Shown here one piece after another: positions 23,801 to 37,587 of a stretch of 64,000 nucleotides of DNA. The translations under genes and the position numbers were made by a program. The first letter of the stretch is position 1. Every line of letters begins with the position of its first letter. The notes beneath the pieces were generated by a model. That model saw only the letters and a program-made list of their open reading frames with translations, did no database searches and had not been told where the DNA came from. Where the stretch lies: positions 92,700,730 through 92,764,729 of the forward strand of contig NC_065880.2 in the NCBI RefSeq assembly GCF_932274485.2, in the 5' to 3' direction. This DNA is from Patella vulgata. Lineage: Eukaryota > Mollusca > Gastropoda > Patellidae.

Positions 23801-26559
23801 GGGTTGACAAATATTTACCGACCACGGTATTAAATAATGAGACAAGTAGAAAAAGCTAGAAGCAACGGGAATACATCAACTGGATTTCGTATCTAGTTGT
23901 ACCTACTTTTTTTCAAATTAATTTATTTAAAATACGGTAAATATTATTGATGGAAGTAAAGCATAGACAACGAATTTATTTAAATCGAGGCGGATTGGGT
24001 GGCCGAATGGTCAAAGGTGCATATTGGATCAGAAGGTCTTTCATTGAGTCAACTGGCGTAGTTTCGATTCCCCGCTTGTACGTGACAAGGAATAGGGTCG
24101 CCTGTGGATTTGCTTCCAAAACCGCGCTACCATGTACTCATTGGTGTGCACGTAAAAGAACCCTTGAACTAAGAGTAGACCTTAGTGCCAATGTCTGGGC
24201 AAAATGCAGATACATGAATAACTTACACAACTTGTGACGTTAATAATAAGGCATTAATATCATGAATTCAATCCCTCCTGGAACGGATGAACTATGTAGA
24301 CCTATTCTCTGGCTTTAACGACGTCACATGACAGACCCATGTCACGTGATCTTGAGAGAGAGAGAGAGAAATGGGGTTTAACGTCCACTCGACACAAACT
24401 AGGTCATTTCGGGACTAACAATGGTTTAATTTTATTTACATAATTCGCTTGCGCGTAGGGGTCTTTAGCAGTGGGAGGAAACCGGAGGCCCCGGAGAAAA
24501 CCCACGAGGTTGGACAGGCGACACTACTACGTGATCTTGAAATAGTTATAAAATAAGCACCGGCTGACGAACAAGTTGTAAATCATGTTGGAATAGATTC
24601 GGATCCGGGAAATGACTCACCTTCGCAGAAGTTCATCAACTGTTACTGCTAATTGTGTATGTATTTATTAATATTGATCGTAACTGCTGTAATCTTTATC
24701 TTACGTTGTGTGCTGGAGGTGGGGGGGGGGTAGGGTGAACGTCCTCTTGACACAAACTATGTCAGTCGCGGACCCAGAGAAAACCCCCGACGTTGGGCAG
24801 ACAGGAGCAGGGAATCGAAACCCTCCCTCGCCACGTGACCCAATAACAGACCTTATGGTCTAGATCGCACGCCTTAACCCTTTGTACTAGAAGTATATAT
24901 AAGTAAAATAACCCGATTTAATAGCTATTTATACACGTAATATTATGTTATATTTACTACAGACATAATCTTCTGTATTATCATGAACCAGAGAGAGAGA
25001 GAGAGAGAGAGAGAGGGTGTGGGGTTTGTGTGTGTGTGTGTGGGGGGTTGTTAACGTCCACTCGACACAAGTAGATATACTTCTAACATGGGAGGGACAC
25101 CAAGAAAAACCAATAGGTTGGGCAGTCAACCCCGCTGCTTATCGCGCGAGGAATCGAAGCCATGCGTTAAACTATTCGACCACCCAACTGCGCAATTCAA
25201 CAAGATAACGATTATCTCGCGTTATACCCCACTGCACATGTTTATATACAACAGCAATATAACTCTTTGGTCGTCAAGGTCATCAAATAAAGTGAATCTT
25301 TCAATGGTTTCTTGACTTTAAAAACAGCATAGGTAGGTCAGATATTTTTTGTTTGTTTCTATTGTGTTTTTGCTTTTGATTGGGGGAAGGAGGGGGTGGA
25401 GGGGGGTACGAAAGAAAGGATATTACGAACTGGGCTACTAGATGGGTGTAGGCTTAAAGTACAACAGAATGGTTATCTTTTTTTTGTTTTTACCTTTTTC
25501 TTTAACGAAAAATTATATAAGAATTAGATAATGGCTGATAGAGAAGAGAGAGAAATGGAGTTTAACGTCCACTCGATACAAACTAGGTCATTTCGGGACT
25601 AACATATGGTTTAATTTTATTTCAATAATTGGCTTGCGCGTAGGGGTCTTTAGCAGTGGGAGGAAACCGAACCCAACTCCTTGTCATGTGAAACCGGGGA
25701 TTCGAAACCACGCCAGTCGACTCAATGATACAGCGCGTGCACGCTAACCATTCAGCCATCCAACCCCTCATAGTGGCTGATAGTTCTTGCAATAATAGTT
25801 AGAATAGTCTCGATTATCCATTTTTTAAATTGAATTATTAACCACTGATCGTGTATAAATGCCTTGGAAATCTCGAGCTCAGATGGCATTGAGAGTTGTT
25901 AAACGAACTATCCCGATTTGAACAGAGTCTCAAAAATAAAAGTCTGAGTAAGTATGAAATTTAAGCGCCAAAATATAGAGGAATGTTGCATTTACCTTGT
26001 CTCAAAGTTTCAGCTCAAAATATTGAGTCGTTTGGACGTGAAAGTCAAAACTGCTTACAAACACTTATATGGATATACTACTTCTGAATTTATTAACATG
26101 CTACGTTTCAATACACATACAGATATCGTTATCAAGCAAATGATGATATATAACATTTCGCTCGTTCGTTTCTGGGGTTTTACGTCCACTTCCACCTAAC
26201 ATATAACAAAAATGTGGTGGAATATATAGTTAACAAATTGGAAACCATGTAACAGATTAATCATTAATTAAGAATTAACAAGAAGTAATAATATGGATAA
26301 ACAATTACAAAGGATTAACAAGATGAAAGACTGTAATGTATTGATTAGAAATTATTTGAATTTAGCAGATCAAACTAATAATTATAAGAGATTAACGAGA
26401 TGAGAGATAGTAATATATAGATGACAATTAAACACTAATTAGCGGGTGAAACCATAACTACAAGATGAAAGGGTTAACCGCACAGGCAAGAAATCGAAAA
26501 CTAGGGAGAGGATAACATACCCTGATAAAAAACACACATTAATAGGGATTAAATAAATC

Positions 26560-27580
26560 CACCCAAAGATTAGGGAGAAAATGTCCCGAGTCCCTATTGA
26601 ATTTTGGCTTATGTTTTTGAATTTCTAGCGCCTCTCGTAGAATTCTATTTTTCCATGTTGATAAATTTCTGGCTAGTATTTCTGTGTTCTCCCATTTGAT
26701 TTTATGCTTTGGGTTTTAGTAGATGTGTTCTGTTATTGCTGATTAATTATATTCTTGTTTTATAACTGCCGTGTGATGTTCTTTTGTTCTCACTGAAATC
26801 GTTCGGGATGTTTCTCCAATATACGCCCCACCGCACTCACAATTTATCTTGTATACAACACCCTTTGGATCATCTCTTGGTTTTTGTATCCTACCACCAG
26901 CTTTTAACATAGTTTTAAGTGTGGTTCCGCTGCTGAATACTACCTCTGTGCCGATTTGCTCTGTTAAAATTCTTTTAATATGGTGGCTAGCTGGTCCTAT
27001 AAATGGGATGGTGATAAATACCGGGCGATTTCTTGTAATGGCATCGGGTGTTATGCATGTATGCGTGAGAGTTTTCTTCATGGTTGTTTTAACTGTGTTG
27101 ACAAGGTAGTTGTTATATTCTGTACGGACGTGGTTGATGTGCTGTAGTTCAGCGTCGAGTAGATCATCAGGACATACTAATTTTGCGCGTCTTGTTAAGG
27201 TACTTATGATTCCAGTTTTGACTTTGGTTGGATGGTTAGAACTATTATGTATGTATTGGTCCGTGTGGGTTGGCTTGCGGTAAACAGTTGTTTTTAGGTT
27301 ATCTGCGGAGTTGATTACTAATACATCTAGGAGAGATAATTGGTTGTCTTTTTCTAATTCTACAGTAAATTTCATTCGAGGGTGGATGCTATTGAGGTGT
27401 TCAAGAAGGTGCTGTGGATTCTGACCTGGTTCTAAAATGGCAAATATGTCATCAACTTTTCTAATCCATGTTATAGGTCGGTTAGGCGTAGACTTTAGGA
27501 CAGATTCTTCAATATAGGTCATATACACTTCTGTTATGAGAGGGCTTAGGGGTTCATAATAATAGTCACCTGTTTATTAC
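26560..27580 (-). mobile_element. Penelope-like element, partial fossil (copy B)
   Basis: Duplicate of the 5400-6430 element, with the same reverse-transcriptase end and GIY-YIG region (KINCECGGAYIGETS). It sits at the same distance upstream of exon 1. Its GIY-YIG motif keeps CGGAYIGET where copy A reads CDAAYIGET, which is closer to the usual family motif. Confidence 0.8.
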
Positions 27581-27660
27581 AATATATTATGCATGGGGAC
27601 CCAATATCCGTGCATATTGTATTTAGTTGTCTTGTTGCTTGTGTTGACAGAATACTCAAG

Positions 27661-29976
27661 ATGATGTATGATGATTTGTTGAAGAAGATAGGAGAGTTTG
27701 GGTGGTATCAGAAACGAATATTTGCCGTGACATGTATGCAGCCAATTACATCTGGACTGTTTCTACTGATTTCAATATTTACCATGGCAACGCCATCACA
27801 CAGGTACATGTAAATTAATATTTTAAAATAAACAAAAAACATGTAGATCGGAATGGGTATATGCTTCCCTGCTTTGAGTTATGCCAGAGCATTCTCATTT
27901 TATGATGACTTTTGGGCACGTTGCATGAAATAGGGATTTGCCTACAGACTTTTTAAAAGTCTGCATTTAAAAAATTCCGAAGTCGCCATCACGATAATAT
28001 TGATGTCTATAATATGTCTATGTCTGCGATCGTTAAGTCGCCATCACGATTACAATGTATATTGATGTCTAGAATATGTCTATGTCTGCGATCGTTAAGT
28101 CGCCATCACGATAATGTTGATGTCTATAATATGTCTATGTCTGCGATCGTTAAGTTAATCAACCTGATGTTTCCGCTTTATCGGATTCGGCTTACACCAC
28201 GACGGTAATGGCGGGAATCGGGCGAAAGACAGAGTATACTTAGAATTTCATGGGTACATGATATCGCCGTCCATTTGGCGAGTTCATTTGATGTCGTCGT
28301 TACTCGATTTTACAGAATTCGTTTGCTGCACGTGTATTTGACGACTGCTTACATGGGGAAAAAACGACGCTCGTATGACTGCTGACACGACCTCCCACTA
28401 CAGAGGGTCAGATCATTAAGCAGTGAAGGCCATCGAAAGTATATATAAACGAAACGAAATATAGATTTGTATTTTATTTAGATTGGATTAAACTGGACTG
28501 TGCTTTAAGAATGTTTACATAACTACTTGTTTTATGGAATCAAGATTTTTATTTTAATAATTGAGTAAGGGGAATGTTTATATTTTACAGATGTGCAATA
28601 CCAGGATATAAAAACGACACCTACCATCAACAAAACGATTACCATGGTTACCTAATAAATCAATCTATACCACAATCCTCTAGCTGTCTTATACGTAATA
28701 CTACAGTTGATAAATATGGTAATGTGACATCATTAGAATACAAGTGTAGTTCCTGGGTATATGATACCTCCATCTTTACATCAACATTTGTCACTGAGGT
28801 AATGCGCATGTCGATAGTTTATCATGTTACTTGTTACTGAGGTGATAATCATGTCGATAGTTTATCACGTCATTTGTCACTGAGGTAATACGCATGTCGA
28901 TAATATACCCTGACCTTTGACACTGAGGGTGTGATTTATCACTAGCATTAAAGTTGAACGCACGCCCTTTAGATCCTAAGATCTACCATTGAGTCAAATG
29001 GTGCTCCAAATATCCGTATGCGCTAGATCATACTTTATTCCCGAAATGACATAATATTCAAATCCACTATATATAACAGGCTAACGATGGCATCGAAAGT
29101 TGATTATTGTCTGGATAAGTTAAATAATGTCTAATTAATAATTTAAAAAACCCTGCAGAATTAGGTCTTGTATAATGTATGTTTAAGGGGTATTATTTAT
29201 TATGAAACAGTTTGATCTGGTTTGTGATAATGTTTGTTTATATTGAAACAATTTGATATGGTTTGTGATAATGCATGTTTATTTATTTTGAAACAGTTTG
29301 ATATGGTTTGTGATAATGTTTGTTTATATTGAAACAGTTTGATATGGTTTGTGATAATGTTTGTTTATATTGAAACAGTTTGATATGGTTTGTGATAATG
29401 CTGTACTGGAGAGTAATGCTGTAATGATTCTATTTCTGGGTTTACTACTTGGATATGGCCTTCTGGGTAATGTAGCTGATCTGTAAGTTTATATAATTCT
29501 ATTTTCAGAAGAAAAGCTCTCTAGAAAAACTATCTTAAATTCTTATGGTAAATTAAAAAAGATGAGTTTTGATTTGGTTACTTTTCAAACTTCATCTCCC
29601 ACCCACTGAAAAATATAAATAGCCTTAACCTAGTTGATTGTTGATCTTGTTAAATATGCAATCAGCTCACGTGGGCTCTACACGAGTGTGTCTGTTTTTT
29701 TTATTTTTTTGGTGGGGGGGATTGGGTGGCCGGATGGTTAGCATATGCGCGCTGTATCATAAGCCCTGTCATTGAGTCGACTGGCAAGGTTTCGAATCCC
29801 CGGTTGTACGTGACAAGGAGTAGGGCCGCCTGTCCAACGTCTTGGGTTTTCTCCCAGTCCTCCGGTTTCCTCCCACTGCTAAAGACCCATACGCGCAAGC
29901 GAATTATTGAAATAAAATTGAGCAATATGTTAGTGCCGAAATGACATGCTTTGTGTCGAGTGGACGTTAAATCCAA

Positions 29977-30015
<39 letters not shown>

Positions 30016-32286
30016 ATTTTTTTAATAGACCCATCTGCAAATGACAAAATATATCGATTATATATTTGTTGTGATCTATATTATATATATGTTGTGATCT
30101 AAAATTGGAGTGGATTTGGAAACCCGGGTAATTGTAGCGAAGTTTGAAACATCGTCGGTCTGTGATAGATTGATCCCAACGTATTCTAACTGCGATGGAG
30201 GCCCAAGGAAAGCACTCAGCTACTATTGTTCGAAACCGAGGCTCATTTCAAATTGAATATCTTATAATATTATTATAGTAAATATAAAAAAATAACGAGA
30301 TTGGAAATTAGTTAATTTTGAAATTAGTTCATTTTGAAATTAGTTCATTTTGAATATATTTAATCATTACCAAATGACCATATATTTCTATAAGCTCGAC
30401 TTATTTTCAGATTTGGTCGTAAACCGTTAATGGTAGTATCGAACTATGTGTTTGTAATTTGTGCGTATCTGATGGTTTGGTCACCTAATTACATAGTACT
30501 ATTAGTATTAAGGTTTTTTCTTGGACTTTCTATAAGTGGACAGGCTCTTACTTGCTATATAATTGGTAGGTTTAAATTTACTCTGATTTATATTTTACAT
30601 TCTGTAAATGATTTGTTTAATAGACAAATCGGATTGTTCCTGATGTACCTTTTATGCAATTTCAATATTTTTTTTTATCGACGGCCTAATGTAACTCGAA
30701 ATAAGCAGTCTTGATCAATAAACAAATAATGCACTTTTGAGTGAATTTTTCGCACTCGCAAATCCCTCCCGGCGCTGGCCTAGAAAGTGTGAATTCGAAA
30801 TAAGAGTAGGCACCGCTGGCCAGACACAATTCCCCTCACAGGACACTGTATAGCACTGTTGGTGCAGAAATGTATTTAGGACTGGATAGATGACTACTTA
30901 CACCATAGACTTGAACGTTCGAGTATTCGTCATAATTCCAAGATGGCGGTGATCACGTCATGTCCAGTGCATATAGTATTTCAAGTAAGAACGATTTTGC
31001 ATGTATATATTTGTTATCTTTATAGGGGTAGAATTAGTTGGTCCATCTAAAAGACGATACACTGGTGTAATATCTAACTTAACATGGTGTCTTGGTTTGT
31101 TCATGATTTGTTTTTATAGATAAATCTGATTGGGCCTAATGTACCTTTTATGTAAATTCACTATGTTTTTTATCTACGGCCTAATGTAACCCAAAGATTA
31201 AACAGTCTTGATCTTTTAAAACCTATATTTTATTACTTTACTAGCGGACATCATAGGCCAAGCTCAAGGGACGAAATAACGCACTTTTGAGTGACCTTTT
31301 CGCCCGCAAGCAAATCCCCCCGGTGCTGGCCTCATAGGACACTGTGTGGCACTGTTGGCCCAGAAATGTATTTGGGACTGTATAGATGACTACTTACACC
31401 AAAGACTTGAACTTTCTGGTATCTGTCATAATTCCAAGATGGCTGCGATGACGTCATGTCCGGTTTAGTCGATTTATACTATTTCAAGTAAAGAACGATT
31501 TTGCATGTATATATTTGTTATCTTTATAGGGGTAGAATTTGTTGGTCCATCTAAAAGACGATACACTGGTGTAATATCTAACTTAACATGGTGTCTTGGT
31601 TTGTTCATGATTTCATTATTTGGCTATCTCATCAGAAATTGGCGATATTTACATCTTACTGCTGCTATCTTTTCAACGCATCTCTTGTTCTTTTTTCTGT
31701 AAGTTACTTTTAAGTGTTTTCTGTAAAATAATACCATTCATGTGATTTTATACAGATCTATATTTCGTTTCGTTTTTTAATACCTTCGATGACCTCTACT
31801 ACATGAGGATCTGACCAGTTGTAGCTGGAGGTCGCGTCATAGGTCATACGAGCGTAAGAGCGCCTTTTGACCCTATGGCGTCAGACATTTGATTACCCAA
31901 TCCGCGTTGATGTTTCTATTAGGTTACCCACAGTTTCGTGCAACTCACGCCAAAAACAGGCCGTTTCATTGGCTAATCTCTCACATCATCCAGAACGCGG
32001 GCAGTAAAGACAAGTAAACTTAATTTTGAACTATAAAAAACGAAACGAAATAGGATCTGTGTTTTAATCTGATTGTAAAAATACACCACAGTAACAAACA
32101 TTCTGTATTACTAAGAAGTCTAAAAAGGAATACGACTGTCCTGTGTAACAAAATTAATGGTTAGCACGTGCGCGTTGAATCATAAGGTCTGTCATTGAGT
32201 CAACTGGCATGGTTTCCATTCCCTGCTTTTACGTGACATGTGTTAGTCCCGAAATGACCTAGTTTGGGTCAGGGTGGACGTTAACC

Positions 32287-32331
<45 letters not shown>

Positions 32332-35300
32332 AATGATAGTTTTGGATTTGTGAGTTCTGCGTATCTAATGGTTTGGTTACCTAACCACATAGAACCGAAT
32401 ACAAAAACATTGTAGAATAAAATTAATCATGACTGCAATATATACTCATTTTACAGAATAATTCCAGAAAGTCCACGTTGGTTATTAACTAAAGGTTATA
32501 AGGTCAAGGCCAGGAAAATAATAACCAAAGTTGCTGAAGTCAACAAGAAAATAATAAGTGAAGCAGTTATTAATACAATAAAAGTTCCAGCAAATATCAC
32601 TACTGCTAAATTCTGGAAACTGTGTTCAACTAAGAAACGGTGTCTAAGAACTTTTGTTATTTATTTCATGTGGTAAGTTATCGCTGTCCTTATCAATTTA
32701 GAAAATACATAAATGTCCGGGTAGAAGAGGCACATCAAATAGATGGTCTGGTACAAGGTAGAATAGACACATCAAATAGATGGTCTGTTACCAGGGAGAA
32801 TAGACACATCAAATAGATGGTCTGGTACCAGGTGGAATAGCCACATCAAATAGATGATCTGGTACCAGGTAGAAAAGACATGTCAAATAGATGGTCTGTT
32901 ACCGGGAGAATAGACACATCAAATAGATGATCTGGTACCAGGTGGAATAGCCACATCAAATAGATGATCTGGTACCAGGTAGAAAAGACACATCAAATAG
33001 ATGGTCTGTTACCAGGGAGAATAGACACATCAAATAGATGGTCTGGTACCAGGTGGAATAGCCACATCAAATAGATGATCTGGTACCAGGTAGAAAAGAC
33101 ATGTCAAATAGATGGTCTGTTACCAGGAGAATAGACAAATCAAATAGATGATCTGTTACCGGGGAGATTAGACATATCAAATAGATGATCTGTTACCGGG
33201 AGAATAGACAAATCAAATAGATGATCTGTTACCGGGAGAATAGACAAATCAAATAGATGATCTGTTACCGGGAGAATAGACAAATCAAATAGATGATCTG
33301 TTACCGGGAGAATAGACAAATCAAATAGATGATCTGTTACCGGGAGAATAGACCAATCAAATAGATGATCTGTTACCGGGAGAATAGACAAATCAAATAG
33401 ATGATCTGTTACCGGGGAGATTAGACATATCAAATAGATCCGTTTGCATGAAGAAGAGGTACATGAAAACGATGCTCTGCCACTGGCAACATCTCTACAG
33501 CTTACAGATTACATTTTAACGTTGAGAAAACACAAAAGAATATCAATTCCAATAATTTCAGTATTAATTTTCAGAACCAGTTTATTTTAAAGTAGAGCAA
33601 AACATAGGCCGAGTGAAGCTGAATTAACAAAACCATTGTGAGAAGAGGTCGGGTAATTTCCATCAAAGATAGGTGAAGAGTCTCTCGCGCTTGAGATGAT
33701 AGAGATTAGATAATCCACACCTTTTCAGTGGCGCATGGTAGAAGGTCTGTCAAAGAACAACGTCAATCACCCGCAACGGGTTACTAAAATTGATCATGTT
33801 TTTTTGCAGGTTTGCAACAAGTGTCACTTATTTTGGAATTATGTTAAATTTAGAGTCGTTAGTTGGAGACATATACCTGAATCTTGTTCTAGCAACGATT
33901 GTGGAAGCCGTTTGTGTTATAGTAGTTTTATTAACGGTAGAACGGTTAGGACGAAAAAGACTTCTGTGTGGCTGTTTTCTACTGGGGAGTATAGCTTTAA
34001 TAGCTGTAATATTAATTATATTATACACACCACCAGGTATGATCCGAAGTATTTACTAACTATATCATGTCAACCTTCTAACTTATATATATTACTAACT
34101 GTTGTTTGTTTGTTCTGGGTTGACGGCTATACTAGTGCAGCTCGGAGGATGGAATGTGGGGTATAAAAGCAACTCGAGCACGGGAGTGACTTAGGTTTGA
34201 TGGTTCTGCATTACCGCTTCCGGTTTCGGAGTTATACCTCTTCCGGTTTCAAGAAACTCCTATAAAGAGGAGTGACATGGCCCTACCCATAACTAAATAG
34301 ACACGCACGTTAAGCAGATAGCCAATAGAAAGATAGACGCCCCTTTGTCCTGGCCAAGGACACAATTCTGACACCCCGTTTTCATTTGACCAGTCGGAGC
34401 TGAAAAATAGGGCATTAAACCTCATTTCATTTCATTTCCCTTCTGGCATCTTTGTTCAAGCTTTTCTGAAGCAGTGGAATTCGGTTTACTATAAGATGAT
34501 GGAAAACAATTTCTGGTTGGTTTTGTTTTCAGATGTCAAGTGGCTTATTACGTGTTTTACTCTCTTGGGTCAATGTGGAATTAACGGCGCTTTTGCCTTA
34601 TGCTGGTTATGGACAAGTGAACTATTCCCAACCGAATTAAGAAATGTTGGTACTGGTACAAGTTCTGCTTCAGCAAGAATCGGATCAGTGGTTGCACCTT
34701 ATTTAAAACTTTTAGTAAGCTACAATATTCAAGGTCGGAAAACCGGCTGGGTGTGGTGTGGGGAATGAAACCACGACACCGCATCAAACTTAAAGATTTT
34801 TTTTTATAAACCATATGTGCGTATTGTGTCTTCGCCCCTGCCCATCCGTAAAGTATTGAGAGACAGAAACATATCGATATTAAACCCGTGAACGCGATAG
34901 AGGCTGCAGTTTTAAAATTTAATGTGAAGCATTTTGATCAAATATTCAGCTTTGTGCGACTTTCCCTTTGTCGAAAACCTCGTGAAAGCGAGGACAATGA
35001 GAGGACCAATTCTATCGATATCCAACGTTCTGTTCCAGAGTTACCCAGCGCACTCAATTTGGGTTGAAACATTGTGGCCAAACCAATAACGAAAACCCTG
35101 TGAACCCGATACAAGCTACAGTTATAAACAGATTGTTTCAATTTTGGTGTGAACCATGAGAGGACGAATCTTATTCACACCTCGCGTTCCTCGTCCTTTT
35201 GTTCCAGAGCCGCGTCTCCTTATTCCGATAATCTTGTAAACTATTATTTTTTTTTTTTCAAATTTGGTTTAAAGTATTGCGGTACCCAAACCCCCTATTT

Positions 35301-36520
35301 TGGTTTAAAGCATTGCGGTCATGAGAGGACCTATAGATATTCAGCGTTACCCAAACCCCCTATTTGTGGACGTATGAACGCATAACAGGCAACAGTTTTG
35401 TGTTATTCAATGCGAAACACAAGTAATTTTCATGTTACAGTTATCTGCCTCACTATTAGTTTTGTTTTTATCCTTTCAGGGTAGTTTAATGCCAGGTAGA
35501 TTTGAAGAGGTTTCGCCATTCATTTTATTCTGTATTGTGTGTATAATTGCTCTGGTGTTGACCTTATTTCTGCTGCCAGAAACATTTCATCAGAATCTAC
35601 CAGATACTGTTGAAGATGCTGAACGATTAGGAGACGGGTGAGCTTGCCAATATTATTTCCTTACAGATAGCCCCCCTCCCAACTCACCCCTTCTCTTAAC
35701 GTGTGGCAATATTGAATGAAATTCATGTCCGCGGTGGATCGTTTGTCATTCTAGCCAACGAGAAGATCTTTAACATTTTGTTGTTCGGATGAAAGAACGG
35801 GAAGTGCGCGGCAACGTTTTCAACAATATTGTATTTTCAGTCCATTTGATTTATCTATGAGTATTTTTGTAACAAATTAACTTTTCTCAGTTCAGATGAT
35901 TGTAAATGCTCAAAATGGTGGACGGAGAGATATGGTTCAATTTTATTTTTTGATAAAAAAAAACCCCAAGAGGTTGGACAGGTAACCCTACTCCTTGTCA
36001 CGGACAACCTGACAACCGGGGAATCGAAACCACGCCAGTTGACTCAATGACAGACCTTATGATACAGCGCACAAGCGCGATCATTCGGCCATCCACCCCC
36101 ACCTCCCTAATGGTGGACGGTAAAACTCCATAAAACGGGAGCAAATGACAACTGATCATATCCTTGCTTCCTTTAGTCAAACTTTTATAATTTCTACATA
36201 ACTTTCTTTACAGTCCTAGCTTCCTTGGAAAATTGCGCATCGAGAGATAGACTTCCATTTTTTGATATGACGTCACAATTCTGAGACAGTGGCGATTCAG
36301 TCATGCTTGCATTTTAGTAGACATTTAAATTTTAAGTTTAATTTTATAAATGTTATTTCGGTGAAGTATAATTTTATAAATGTTATTTTGCTAGACATTT
36401 GAAGTTTAGTTAAGTCATTTTATGTATTATTACAGATCTGGTGATGCTGTTGATGAAAAGGAATTAGCTGCCAGTATGTTAGGAACTGAAGTAAATGGCG
36501 ATGCATCGCTTGTTATTTGA
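27661..36520 (+). CDS. SLC22-type organic ion transporter, copy B, intact
   Basis: Exons: 27661-27803, 28591-28798, 29379-29482, 30411-30565, 31530-31698, 32457-32672, 33810-34036, 34533-34714, 35480-35637, 36436-36520. All phases join, giving 1647 coding bases and 548 residues, the normal length for the family. Exon 1 gives helix 1 and exon 2 the glycosylated extracellular loop (residues about 49-117). The GRKP loop is near residue 153, VGPSKRR near 208, PESPRWL near 264, VERLGRKR near 380, ELFPTELR near 440, and LPETFHQNLPD near 500. The stop follows SLVI. Exons 1-5 differ from copy A by about one residue (Asp to Gly after RRYT). Exons 6-8 differ at 17 sites. An alternative acceptor 39 bp upstream of exon 9 (after GTTACAG, about 35440) would add 13 in-frame residues. 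Expected role: 12-helix plasma-membrane transport of organic cations, anions or zwitterions; the substrate cannot be read from sequence. Confidence 0.9.
31026..31109 (+). pseudogene. Truncated exon 5a relic in copy B
   Basis: Matches the first about 84 bases of exon 5 after a good acceptor (VELVGPSKRR...TWCLGLFM). It then runs into a second copy of intron 4 sequence (from about 31107, matching about 9456-9560) instead of the rest of the exon. It has no donor at the exon end, so copy B must use 31530-31698. Confidence 0.8.
32157..32330 (+). repeat. Degenerate SINE-1, copy B only
   Basis: It begins in the tRNA-like head (ATGGTTAGCACGTGCGCG), lacks much of the middle, and ends GGGTGGACGTTAACC with a (CT)n tail. 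Copy A lacks this segment in intron 5. Confidence 0.65.
32336..32394 (+). pseudogene. Exon 4 relic inside intron 5 of copy B
   Basis: TCTGCGTATCTAATGGTTTG followed by GTTACCTAACCACATAGAAC matches exon 4 (GTGCGTATCTGATGGTTTGG...). It has substitutions, no acceptor and no continuation. It points to an older duplication of the exon 4-5 block. Confidence 0.6.
32717..33445. repeat. Minisatellite in intron 6, copy B
   Basis: About nineteen units of the 36-38-bp repeat also seen at 11219-11660. The right third is a homogeneous run of 36-bp units, which leaves an artefactual open frame on the minus strand (repeated LPVTDHLFD). Confidence 0.9.
35930..36108 (-). repeat. SINE-1, intron 9 of copy B
   Basis: Antisense SINE-1 orthologous to 14527-14710. 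It has lost the GCTTGCGCG and GTGGGAGGAAACC part but kept the B-box region (GGAATCGAAACCACGCC) missing from copy A. Confidence 0.7.
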
Positions 36521-36944
36521 CACCCTATCTTTCTTTAGGGCGCTGGTTTGTGACAAGTGCATTTTAAGACCTTTTACCACTGTTCTCCCTCCATACATGA
36601 AAAATATAAGAATATATTTAAAACAAAATTAAAATTGAGACTATTTGTCAAGAATGTTCTATTTGGACAGTTCTATAAAAGTTCTATGAGTGTTTGAAGT
36701 TTTCACAAGATAGTCTTAATTGTCAAGTACAATTGTTACGATACTGAATGAAGTCTCGATTATCGTTAAATCATTTAATGGCTAAAGTGGTCTAAGTCAT
36801 TCAATATCAAGACCATCCGATGGCGTAAATGTAAATAACATTTGAATCTAGAAAACTACCCGCACTATGAAGATTTAGCTCTTAAATAATGCTTTTTTGT
36901 ATTAATTTTTATTATGTTTATTTTACGTTATTAAACCAATGTAA

Positions 36945-37195
36945 TATTATTGGTCTTGTAACATAAGGGTAATATTATTGGTCTTGTAACGTAAGGGTAA
37001 TATTATTGTTCTTGTAACGCAAGGGTAATATTATTGTTCTTGTAACGCGAGGGTAATATTATTGATTTTGTCAAGCGAGGGTAATATTATTGTTTTTGTA
37101 ACGCGAGGGCAATATTCTTGTTCTTGTAACGCCAGGGTAATATTATTGTTCTTGTAACGCCAGGGTAATATTATTGACCTTGTAACGAGGGTAAT
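36945..37195. repeat. 28-bp minisatellite at the end of copy B
   Basis: About nine units of GGTAATATTATTGTTCTTGT plus AACGC, expanded relative to copy A. The sequence after 37195 has no match to copy A. Confidence 0.85.
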
Positions 37196-37587
37196 GTAAA
37201 ATCGCTGCAGTACGAGTCCATAATTCAAGAACAGGTTCCAGCTCGTAGTTGCCTTCTATCAGACCGGCCGAATTTTGGAATTATATGATCATATTGACAA
37301 AAAAAGTTATGCTTTTATCACTATAAACATGGTAACGTCTGACAAATGGTAAATATAATGTCATGTTTGAAAGAGACAGAAAGCGCAAACATTCATCCCC
37401 ATTGTATTCTACGTGTAAAACAATAGTTGGTATATTTCTTCTCTCTGGCCCATTAATATCTACATTCAACGTTTCCGATGAAGGATGAGCTCACTGACCA
37501 TGTCCCCCTTTTCTATTGTCTATCTTATTCTTGGTATCTTGTCTGAAATTGTGAAAGTATTAGATTTAATGTTTATTTTATTAAATG

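Larger units (their letters stand above)
21169..37195. repeat. Segmental tandem duplication, copy B
   Basis: Starts at TATTTACCAACACATAGTGT, identical to window position 1, and continues to the end of the 28-bp minisatellite. Its upstream repeats mirror copy A: MITE 21344, SINE fragments 21633, 22490, 23516, 23994, 24353, 24720, 24990 and 25540. Between 25770 and 26540 no gene is recognised; one 81-residue frame at 25954 is interrupted in copy A and looks non-coding. Confidence 0.95.

Noticed and set aside
25954-26199. 81-residue ORF in the upstream region of copy B
   Set aside because: The near-identical duplicate in copy A (from about 4804) contains stops, and the sequence shows no domain or splice signals.
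33140-33433. Repetitive 97-residue minus-strand protein (LPVTDHLFD repeats)
   Set aside because: It is translation of a 36-bp minisatellite whose unit length is a multiple of three. The corresponding array in copy A is not consistently open.
32717-33445. CRISPR-like array
   Set aside because: Repeats are directly adjacent with no unique spacers, and the genome is eukaryotic. It is a minisatellite.
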